DNA of 11,112 bases, taken from positions 1-11,112 of the forward strand of contig JAFAKI010000117.1 of assembly GCA_019235595.1 (NCBI GenBank). Reading direction: 5' to 3'. The DNA is from Mucilaginibacter sp. GTDB taxonomy: Bacteria; Bacteroidota; Bacteroidia; Sphingobacteriales; Sphingobacteriaceae. The position numbers and the translations under genes were made by a program. This document shows positions 1 to 5,210 of this stretch, in pieces (the first letter of the stretch is position 1; every line of letters begins with the position of its first letter). Under the pieces are notes generated by a model. That model was not told the DNA's origin and did no database searches. It saw nothing but the letters and a program-made list of their open reading frames with translations.

Positions 1-801
1 ATCGTTAATATCCGCGAGGCTGCCGCAAAGGGCGCCCAGATCGTTTGTTTGCAGGAATTGTTTACCTCGCTATACTTCTGCGATGTAGAGAATTACGATA
101 ATTTTAAACTGGCAGAAGCTATCCCCGGCCCGTCAACCGACGAGCTGTCAAAAGTAGCCAAAGAACTGAATGTAGTGATTGTTGCCTCTTTGTTCGAAAA
201 ACGTGCACAGGGCCTCTATCACAATACTACCGCAGTTTTGGATGCAGATGGTGAATACCTGGGTAAATACCGCAAGATGCATATTCCGGATGATCCGGGC
301 TTTTATGAAAAGTTCTACTTTACCCCCGGAGATTTGGGGTATAAAGTATTTAAAACCAAATATGCTACCATCGGCGTGCTGATCTGCTGGGATCAATGGT
401 ATCCTGAAGCCGCCCGCATCACTTCGCTGATGGGTGCGGAGATATTATTCTACCCTACCGCTATTGGTTGGGCCACCAGTCAGGATATTACCACTAATAC
501 TGAACAATACAATGCGTGGCAAACCATTCAGCGTTCACATGCGGTAGCGAATGGTGTACACGTAGTGAGTGTGAACCGTGTGGGACAGGAAGAAGAATTG
601 AAATTCTGGGGCGGGTCATTTTTTGCTAATCCGTTTGGCAGCGTGATCTATCAGTCATCACATACCGAAGAAGAAGTGGTGGTTCAGGAACTTGATCTCC
701 ACAAAACAGATTTTTATCGTACTCACTGGCCGTTTTTGCGTGACCGGCGGATCGACTCTTATCAGCCGATTACTAAAAGATTAATCGACGAGGAAATTTA
801 A
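1..801 (+). CDS. aguB: N-carbamoylputrescine amidase (5'-truncated by window edge)
   Basis: Carbon-nitrogen hydrolase of the nitrilase superfamily. It hydrolyses N-carbamoylputrescine to putrescine, CO2 and ammonia in the cytoplasm, the last step of the agmatine route. The reading frame is open from base 1, so the gene begins upstream; a TTG at 49 lies inside the conserved LQEL motif and is not the start. 266 codons are visible; the family is usually about 290, so roughly 25 N-terminal residues are missing. The nitrilase Glu-Lys-Cys triad is complete: Glu in LQELF (visible residue 19), Lys in KYRKMHIP (about 92) and Cys in LICWDQWYPE (about 129). The stretch around FYEKFYFTPGD and the ICWDQWYPE signature distinguish AguB from other nitrilases. 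The partner gene aguA follows on the same strand, separated by a palindromic repeat. Family assignment is firm; the substrate follows from motif and neighbour. Confidence 0.93.
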   Translation: MVNIREAAAKGAQIVCLQELFTSLYFCDVENYDNFKLAEAIPGPSTDELSKVAKELNVVIVASLFEKRAQGLYHNTTAVLDADGEYLGKYRKMHIPDDPGFYEKFYFTPGDLGYKVFKTKYATIGVLICWDQWYPEAARITSLMGAEILFYPTAIGWATSQDITTNTEQYNAWQTIQRSHAVANGVHVVSVNRVGQEEELKFWGGSFFANPFGSVIYQSSHTEEEVVVQELDLHKTDFYRTHWPFLRDRRIDSYQPITKRLIDEEI

Positions 802-808
802 TTAATAA

Positions 809-942
809 CGTCATTGCGAGGAACGAAGCAATCTCTACATAGGACAGTCAACGGAGCATGAATTTTAAATTGAACGTTCCTTAACAAATTCATCCTCCCT
901 AATCTGCATAGTTCGGAGATTGCTTCGTTCCTCGCAATGACG
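809..942. repeat. 134-bp palindromic MITE/REP-like repeat
   Basis: A two-tier inverted repeat. The outer arms, 809-835 and 916-942, are perfect 27-bp reverse complements beginning CGTCATTGCGAGGAACGAAG. Nested inside are 853-865 and 886-898, complementary at 12 of 13 positions, so the whole unit could fold into one long hairpin in DNA or RNA. There is no ORF inside and no clear target-site duplication (ATTAA occurs near both sides but is too AT-rich to count). From memory, CGTCATTGCGAGG...GCAATCTC palindromes are dispersed in many copies in Bacteroidota and other genomes. It lies between aguB and aguA, so it would be transcribed if the two are an operon. Confidence 0.85.
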
Positions 943-966
943 ATCAAAAGATATTAACAGCAACCT

Positions 967-2016
967 ATGCACCAACTACCGACCATCGACTCTTTAAAAG
1001 GCTTTCACTTCCCTGCCGAATGGGCACCGCATACCGCAACATGGCTTAGCTGGCCGCATAAGGAGGCTTCATGGCCGGGAAAAATTGCGACTATTTATCG
1101 CCCGTACTGCGAGTTTATAAGAGCGGTTTCAGAAGGCGAGCTAGTCCGTATTAATATAGTGGATGAGCAAATGGCTGCTTTTGCCAAAGAGCAATTGTTG
1201 GCTGTTGGCGCTGACTTGAAATGGATTGAATTCTTTGAATTCCCAACCAATGACGCCTGGTGCCGCGATCATGGGCCCGCGTTTTTGATCAATTCAGATA
1301 CTAAGCAAAAAGTAATCATTGATTGGAATTATAACGCCTGGGGCGATAAATATCCCCCATATGACCTGGATGATGTGATCCCTACTAAAATTGCGAATCA
1401 TTTTAATCTACCAGTATACCATCCGGGCATTGTAATGGAAGGCGGGTCAGTTGATTTTAATGGTAAAGGTACTGTATTGACAACAACGGCTTGTCTATTA
1501 AATAAGAACCGCAATCCCCAACTGAATCAACAACAAATAGAATCGTATCTGCAAAATTATTACGGCGTGGAGCAGGTACTATGGCTGGGGGATGGCATTA
1601 TAGGCGATGATACAGATGGCCACATCGATGACATTACCCGTTTTACTAATGAGGATACCGTTGTTACCGTGGTTGAACAAAATAAAAGCGACGAGAACTA
1701 CCACATTCTGCAAGAAAACCTGGAAACCCTTAAAACGATGCGCCTGCTGAATGGCAAGCAATTGAATATTGTGGAGTTGCCTATGCCCGCCCCGGTTTAT
1801 TACGACGGACAGCGCCTGCCGGCATCTTATGCCAACTTTTATATCAGCAACTCAACTGTCGTGGTACCTACCTATCGTTGCAAGAATGATGACAAAGCAT
1901 TAGATATTTTGATACGATGCTTTCCTGATCGCAGGGTAATTGGTATCGACTCAACAGATATTATCTGGGGCCTGGGTAGTTTCCACTGCCTTAGCCAGCA
2001 GGAACCATTGGTTTAA
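967..2016 (+). CDS. aguA: Agmatine deiminase
   Basis: Peptidyl-arginine-deiminase family enzyme (guanidine-modifying fold) that hydrolyses agmatine to N-carbamoylputrescine and ammonia; its product is the substrate of the upstream aguB enzyme. 349 residues, normal for the family. Visible signatures in order: PAEWAPHTATWLSWP near the N-terminus (residues 16-30), DAWCRDHGP (96-104), EGGS (158-161), DTDGHIDD (215-222, with the catalytic His at 219) and the C-terminal nucleophile Cys341 in GSFHCLSQQEP. The ATG at 967 puts the PAEW motif at its usual distance from the N-terminus; no Shine-Dalgarno is present, as is normal in Bacteroidota. No TAnnTTTG box was seen in the 165-bp spacer, which fits cotranscription with aguB through the repeat. 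The last 26 bp overlap the tail of the FAH-family gene on the other strand, and the catalytic Cys codon (1987-1989) lies just outside that overlap. Confidence 0.95.
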   Translation: MHQLPTIDSLKGFHFPAEWAPHTATWLSWPHKEASWPGKIATIYRPYCEFIRAVSEGELVRINIVDEQMAAFAKEQLLAVGADLKWIEFFEFPTNDAWCRDHGPAFLINSDTKQKVIIDWNYNAWGDKYPPYDLDDVIPTKIANHFNLPVYHPGIVMEGGSVDFNGKGTVLTTTACLLNKNRNPQLNQQQIESYLQNYYGVEQVLWLGDGIIGDDTDGHIDDITRFTNEDTVVTVVEQNKSDENYHILQENLETLKTMRLLNGKQLNIVELPMPAPVYYDGQRLPASYANFYISNSTVVVPTYRCKNDDKALDILIRCFPDRRVIGIDSTDIIWGLGSFHCLSQQEPLV

Positions 2017-3022
2017 ATTCCGGTTGCGTTTTCTTTAAGTCCAGTATCGAAAAGTCGCTATCCGCTTTTTTGATCACGTTGCTTAGGACACCCAGCCCGG
2101 TTACATCCATCTCGACCAAATCGCCGGGTTGCAGCCATTGTGCTTGGTAGTTAGGATCATTCAATAAGCCAGTGCCGTTTAATTCCAGGAAACAGCCCGT
2201 TCCAACGGTACCTGAACCGATCACATCACCCGGCAAAACATCGCAACCGTAAGCACAACGTTCGATGATCTCAGCAAATGTCCAGTCCATATCAGCCATA
2301 TTGCCATACGATACTTCTTTTCCATTCACGTGGCATTTCATCACCAGGCTATAATTATTACCAGTGTGCCCCGGTTTTGCAGGCACTTTATATTGTTCCA
2401 GTTCATCTGGCGTAACCAACCACGGACCAATAACCGTCGAAAAATCCTTCCCTTTTGCCGGACCGAGGTTTAGCAGCATTTCCTCCATTTGCAGTGTACG
2501 GGCGCTCATGTCATTCATGATCATGTAACCCGCTATGAAGCTGTCAGCCTCAGAGGCTCTGATATTTCTGCCCTTTTTATTTAGGGCAACGGCCACTTCC
2601 AGCTCAAAATCCAGTTTGTTAAAATGATCGGGCATGCATTCAATTTCACCTATCCCTTGTATCGCATTATGATTGGTGAAGTAAAATATAGGGTACTGGT
2701 CAAATTCGGGTATCATGGGCACCCTACGATTACGCCTCGCTGCTTCCACATGTTGACGGAAGGCATAACCATCCCGACATGAGGTAGGATGTGGTACGGG
2801 CGCAAGTAACTCAAAAAACAATTCCTCTTTAGCTTCCAACTTGCCGGAGGCAATGTCATCATTTACCTTTTTCGCACGATCCATCAGTTCGTCGCCGCCC
2901 CATAAAAAATCATTCATATTATCCGGCAGCAACTTATGGCACGAGTTCAAATTATAGATATGGCCGTTAACATAGATTCCCAGATGCTCGCGATCTTCTG
3001 TCTTATACGATACTAATTTCAT
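1991..3022 (-). CDS. Fumarylacetoacetate hydrolase family protein, probable fumarylacetoacetase
   Basis: FAH-fold enzyme, predicted to split fumarylacetoacetate into fumarate and acetoacetate, the last step of homogentisate breakdown. 343 residues, shorter than animal FAH (about 420). All catalytic positions I recall from mouse FAH have counterparts: Asp84 and His91 in RDGYAFRQHVE (metal ligand Asp126 and base His133), Glu140 and Glu142 in DFELEVAV (Glu199/Glu201), Asp171 and Arg175 in NDMSAR (Asp233/Arg237), Lys192 in GKDF (Lys253), plus a GSGTVGTG segment at 269-276. The order and spacings agree closely. hmgA and hppD lie divergently 1 kb away, which supports this pathway role rather than another FAH-family substrate. 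The ATG at 3022 follows a perfect -7 box at 3042-3049. The 3' end overlaps aguA by 26 bp. The exact substrate remains an inference. Confidence 0.88.
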   Translation of the reverse strand: MKLVSYKTEDREHLGIYVNGHIYNLNSCHKLLPDNMNDFLWGGDELMDRAKKVNDDIASGKLEAKEELFFELLAPVPHPTSCRDGYAFRQHVEAARRNRRVPMIPEFDQYPIFYFTNHNAIQGIGEIECMPDHFNKLDFELEVAVALNKKGRNIRASEADSFIAGYMIMNDMSARTLQMEEMLLNLGPAKGKDFSTVIGPWLVTPDELEQYKVPAKPGHTGNNYSLVMKCHVNGKEVSYGNMADMDWTFAEIIERCAYGCDVLPGDVIGSGTVGTGCFLELNGTGLLNDPNYQAQWLQPGDLVEMDVTGLGVLSNVIKKADSDFSILDLKKTQPEFKPMVPAG

Positions 3023-3041
3023 GGTGGGTGAATTGGTGTGT

Positions 3042-3049
3042 CAAAGCTA
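3042..3049 (-). promoter_or_regulatory. -7 box of the FAH-family gene promoter
   Basis: On the minus strand this reads TAGCTTTG, a perfect match to the Bacteroidota -7 consensus TAnnTTTG, 19 nt before the ATG at 3022. No clear TTG stands 17-23 nt further upstream, because that position is taken up by the edge of the TTGATT repeat array read in its complementary, TTG-free orientation. Confidence 0.6.
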
Positions 3050-3060
3050 AGTATTTTTAG

Positions 3061-3186
3061 TTGATTGGGTTGATTGAGTTAGATTAAGTTGATTAGGTTA
3101 GATTGGGTTGGATTAAGTTGGATTACGTTGAACTGTTATAGACGATAACTCAATCAACCACTTAACCCAATCAACTTAATCAACTA
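3061..3186. repeat. TTGATT-unit array with internal inversion, left side of the S23 gene
   Basis: Seven units of the form TTGATTGGG, TTGATTGAG, TTAGATTAAG, TTGATTAGG, TTAGATTGGG, TTGGATTAAG and TTGGATTACG run from 3061 to about 3129. A small hairpin, GTTAT-AGACG-ATAAC (3135-3149), follows. The same motif then returns in reverse complement (CTCAATCAA, CCCAATCAA, CTTAATCAA) to 3186. Transcribed from the S23 gene, this 3' region could fold into a long imperfect stem-loop. No T-run follows, so it is not a standard intrinsic terminator. Confidence 0.8.
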
Positions 3187-3196
3187 TCACTCCCTC

Positions 3197-3571
3197 CTAT
3201 TCCAGCTCATTATTCTTTTTCTTCTTGATGAATTGGATATAACCGTTCAATAGGTTAAGAGCCTTGTCATATTTTATTTGGAATGAATTAAAAATGTCTT
3301 CTGAGATCAAATTCTCATCCCTGGCTACAATAAAGTGGTCGAGTGTTTCTGATAACGAGCCCCTGGCAATAATGCAAAAACGAATATTATCCTGGTAATG
3401 AAATCGCCCGTGTCCTTCTGCAATATTACTGGCGATTGATCTTGAACTTCTTATAATTTGATTAGTAAGTCGAAACTTCTCTTCTAAAGGGAATTTTTTA
3501 GTTATTTCAGATACAAAAATTCTAATCTCTCTTGCCTGTTTCCACGTTTCCAATTCGGTAAATAAAGCCAT
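3197..3571 (-). CDS. S23-type four-helix-bundle protein (23S rRNA intervening-sequence protein family)
   Basis: 124 residues, the usual family length. The hallmark is visible at residues 34-56: LTNQIIRSSRSIASNIAEGH with GR soon after, the conserved second helix, followed by ARGSLSET (69-76). The protein is all-helical with a lysine-rich tail (KKKKNNELE), no signal peptide and no membrane segment. The family was named for ORFs inside 23S rRNA intervening sequences, but no rRNA is present here. Avd, the accessory protein of diversity-generating retroelements, has the same fold and binds RNA and reverse transcriptase; no RT is present here. The molecular function of free-standing members is not known. 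The ATG at 3571 sits 21 nt after a perfect -7 box. The gene is AT-rich, rich in ATA and AGA/AGG-type codons unlike the flanking pathway genes, and is enclosed by inverted repeat arrays, all of which suggest a selfish or acquired origin. Confidence 0.88.
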   Translation of the reverse strand: MALFTELETWKQAREIRIFVSEITKKFPLEEKFRLTNQIIRSSRSIASNIAEGHGRFHYQDNIRFCIIARGSLSETLDHFIVARDENLISEDIFNSFQIKYDKALNLLNGYIQFIKKKKNNELE

Positions 3572-3592
3572 ATTTATTAAGGTTTAGTTCAA

Positions 3593-3623
3593 CAAACATA
3601 ATTAACTTAATCAACTCAATCAA
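3593..3623 (-). promoter_or_regulatory. Promoter of the S23 gene, -33 box supplied by a repeat unit
   Basis: On the minus strand: TTG (3623-3621), 20 nt spacer, TATGTTTG (3600-3593). This is a full Bacteroidota sigma-A promoter (TTG-N17-23-TAnnTTTG), 21 nt before the ATG at 3571. The TTG and most of the spacer are made of the TTGATTGAG/TTGATTAAG repeat units. Confidence 0.65.
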
Positions 3624-3650
3624 CCTAATCTAACTCAATCAACCTAAACC
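3602..3650. repeat. TTGATT-unit array, right side of the S23 gene
   Basis: Reading the minus strand: TTTAGG, TTGATTGAG, TTAGATTAGG, TTGATTGAG, TTGATTAAG, TTAAT. The units are the same as in the left array but in the opposite orientation, so the pair brackets the S23 gene as inverted repeats. The innermost part doubles as the S23 promoter; the outer edge (CCTAAACCCC) directly precedes the -33 TTG of the rightward promoter. Confidence 0.8.
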
Positions 3651-3652
3651 CC

Positions 3653-3683
3653 TTGCACATTAACTATATCTCACCTAACTTTG
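3653..3683 (+). promoter_or_regulatory. Bacteroidota promoter reading toward the small ORF and hmgA
   Basis: TTG at 3653-3655, a 20-nt spacer, then TAACTTTG at 3676-3683: a perfect TTG-N20-TAnnTTTG promoter. The next ATG (3691) lies only 7 nt after the box, so a transcript would start at or very near that ATG (leaderless or nearly so). It is the best rightward promoter before hmgA; no comparable one was found nearer to hmgA (TAACCTTG at 3925 has one mismatch and its nearest TTG is too far away at 25 nt). Confidence 0.65.
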
Positions 3684-3690
3684 TATCACC

Positions 3691-3801
3691 ATGCTGCGCA
3701 TACAAAAACATTTCCTGTTTTCCCTCGGGCTCACGTCGATGAGTGATGCCTCTTCTTTCAGGGATGCCATGCTTGCTAAAATCGTGCTGGCGCAGTACTA
3801 A
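3691..3801 (+). CDS. Small ORF of 36 codons, function unknown
   Basis: ATG at 3691, TAA at 3799-3801. The peptide starts MLRIQKHFLFSLGLTSMSD and ends AKIVLAQY. Support for it being expressed: it follows a perfect promoter by 7 nt, and its base composition (GC-rich third positions, codons such as CTG, GCC, CTC) resembles the neighbouring real genes and contrasts with the AT-rich sequence on both sides. I do not recognise the family. It could be a genuine small protein, a leader peptide for the downstream hmgA-hppD genes, or the preserved beginning of a larger gene that has been cut off; the octamer array begins 8 nt after its stop. There is no signal peptide with an obvious cleavage site and no clear transmembrane helix. 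Confidence 0.4.
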   Translation: MLRIQKHFLFSLGLTSMSDASSFRDAMLAKIVLAQY

Positions 3802-3808
3802 TTTTCTG

Positions 3809-3959
3809 TTGGAAAGTTGTAAGGTTGGAAAGTTGAAAAGCTAGCCTTACAAATTCTAAACTATTAGCCCCGACCAATCGTTTTAATTATATCGAGTTGA
3901 TACGCTGTAAGTTAATACCAATTTTAACCTTGCAACATTTCAACTTTACAACATTACAA
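3809..3959. repeat. Inverted pair of 8-nt-unit arrays (TTGnAAnG)
   Basis: Left array 3809-3840: TTGGAAAG, TTGTAAGG, TTGGAAAG, TTGAAAAG, exactly four octamers in register. Right array 3928-3959 is the same motif in reverse complement: CCTTGCAA, CATTTCAA, CTTTACAA, CATTACAA. The 87-nt interior (3841-3927) has no ORF or promoter that I can support. The pair could form a 32-bp imperfect stem in the leader of hmgA. The unit differs from the TTGATT units of the S23 element and from the repeats elsewhere in the window. Confidence 0.8.
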
Positions 3960-3973
3960 CCAAATTAAAGACC

Positions 3974-5131
3974 ATGCCCGTTTATTATAAATTAGGGAAG
4001 ATTCCGCCTAAGCGGCATACGCAATTCCGTAAGCCCGATGGCACTTTATATGCCGAAGAACTGGTGTCTACAGAAGGCTTTTCGAGCCTGTATTCGTTGG
4101 TATATCATGTTTATCCACCAACTATCGTAAAAACTTTGGGTGAGCCTTATTCTGTTGAGCCAAAGATCGCCCGCGAAAAGCATTTGAAACATACCAGCCT
4201 GATCGGGTTTAAAATTGAACCTGAAGACGACTATTTGAAAAGCCGGAAGCCAGTTTTGGTGAACAGCGACCTGCATATTTCACTTGCCGCCCCGCGCAAA
4301 TCCATGACGGATTATTTTTATAAGAACAGCCAGGCCGACGAGGTAATTTTTGTACACGTAGGTTCAGGAACATTGAAAACCGGTTATGGTAACATTCCGT
4401 TTGAGTATGGCGACTACCTGGTCGTACCACGCGGCACCATTTACCAGTTAGAATTTGACAGCGAGGATAACCGTCTGTTTATTGTAGAAAGCTTCAGTCC
4501 GATACGATCGCCAAAGCGTTATCTGAATCAGTATGGACAATTGATGGAACATGCGCCTTATTGTGAGCGCGATCTGAAATTACCAACTGACCTTGAAACC
4601 CATGATGAGAAAGGCGACTTCAAGATTCTGATCAAAAAACAGGGCTTGATCTATCCGTATATCTATGGCACTCACCCTTTCGATTTTGTTGGATGGGATG
4701 GTTATCATTACCCTTATGCTTTCTCAATCCACAATTTTGAACCAATTACTGGCAGGCTGCATCAACCACCACCGGTACATCAAACTTTTGAGGGGCACAA
4801 CTTTGTGATCTGCTCATTTGTACCACGCAAGTTTGATTATCACCCGCTATCCATTCCAGCGCCATACAATCACAGCAATGTGGATAGCGACGAAGTGCTT
4901 TACTATGTAGATGGTGATTTTATGAGCCGAAAAAGCGTGGTAAAAGGACAAATCACCCTGCATCCGGGAGGCATACCACACGGACCGGCACCGGGAGCAG
5001 TTGAGCGGTCAATCGGCAAAGAATCAACCGACGAGCTGGCAGTTATGATCGACCCGTTCAGACCGCTGATGCTGACCGAAGATGCTCTAAAAATAGAAGA
5101 CGAAAATTATTACAAGAGTTGGTCTGAATAA
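3974..5131 (+). CDS. hmgA: Homogentisate 1,2-dioxygenase
   Basis: Fe(II) cupin dioxygenase that opens the ring of homogentisate to give maleylacetoacetate (tyrosine/phenylalanine catabolism, cytoplasm). 385 residues, shorter than the human and Pseudomonas enzymes (about 430-445). The C-terminal half carries the family signatures: FVGWDGYHYPYAF (238-250), HNFEPITGRLHQPPPVHQTFE (253-273, where the active-site His is expected), FVICSFVPR (277-285), then cupin motif 1 from His300 through Glu307 to Gly314 and cupin motif 2 from Gly325 through Pro331 and Gly333 to His336. Expected Fe ligands are His300, Glu307 and His336. His to Glu is 7 residues here, against 6 in the human enzyme as I remember it. 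The start at 3974 has no Shine-Dalgarno; the leader contains the octamer array. hppD follows 79 bp downstream, probably cotranscribed. Confidence 0.93.
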   Translation: MPVYYKLGKIPPKRHTQFRKPDGTLYAEELVSTEGFSSLYSLVYHVYPPTIVKTLGEPYSVEPKIAREKHLKHTSLIGFKIEPEDDYLKSRKPVLVNSDLHISLAAPRKSMTDYFYKNSQADEVIFVHVGSGTLKTGYGNIPFEYGDYLVVPRGTIYQLEFDSEDNRLFIVESFSPIRSPKRYLNQYGQLMEHAPYCERDLKLPTDLETHDEKGDFKILIKKQGLIYPYIYGTHPFDFVGWDGYHYPYAFSIHNFEPITGRLHQPPPVHQTFEGHNFVICSFVPRKFDYHPLSIPAPYNHSNVDSDEVLYYVDGDFMSRKSVVKGQITLHPGGIPHGPAPGAVERSIGKESTDELAVMIDPFRPLMLTEDALKIEDENYYKSWSE

Positions 5132-5207
5132 GCTGAAAGGCGAAAGGTTAAAGCTGAAAGGTTTTTCAATCAATAATTCAGTCATTCACTAATTCACTCA
5201 TTAAAAG
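5130..5207 (+). repeat. Short direct repeats in the hmgA-hppD spacer
   Basis: The spacer is built of two small direct-repeat families. AAGCTGAAAGG occurs at 5130-5140 and again at 5151-5161, with GAAAGG between them. Then 8-nt units follow in register: AATCAATA, ATTCAGTC, ATTCACTA, ATTCACTC, ATTAAAAG (5168-5207), ending 3 nt before the hppD ATG. Unlike the other arrays in the window, no inverted partner was seen. Confidence 0.6.
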
Positions 5208-5210
5208 AAA

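Larger units (their letters stand above)
3061..3650 (-). mobile_element. Candidate S23 four-helix-bundle repeat element
   Basis: A unit of about 590 bp in which one small gene (S23-type four-helix-bundle protein, 3571-3197) is enclosed by arrays of one shared motif (TTGATTnnG, 9-10 nt) in opposite orientation. The outermost parts act as terminal inverted repeats: 3068-3086 and 3626-3644 are perfect 19-nt reverse complements (GGTTGATTGAGTTAGATTA), and similarity continues inward for about 15-20 nt with a few changes. The gene's own promoter is inside the right-hand array. Both ends abut promoters of neighbouring genes (-7 box of the FAH gene at 3042; -33 TTG at 3653). No target-site duplication and no transposase are visible, so calling it mobile is an inference; it could equally be a non-mobile module that grew by repeat expansion. 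Confidence 0.35.

Noticed and set aside
3197..3571. 23S rRNA intervening sequence in an rRNA operon
   Set aside because: Only the S23-family protein is present; no rRNA sequence surrounds it. Both neighbours are protein-coding genes or their promoters.
3197..3571. Avd of a diversity-generating retroelement
   Set aside because: The fold is related, but no reverse transcriptase, template repeat or variable repeat was found in the window.
3061..3650. CRISPR array
   Set aside because: Units are only 9-10 nt, directly adjacent and degenerate, with no unique spacers and no cas genes.
3925..3932. TAACCTTG as an hmgA -7 box
   Set aside because: It has one mismatch to TAnnTTTG, the nearest upstream TTG is 25 nt away, and it overlaps the octamer array, so the match may come from the repeat.
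4046..4430. Minus-strand ORFs inside hmgA
   Set aside because: They are shadows of the hmgA frame, with no family motif and no promoter; similar shadows in the other genes were also dropped.
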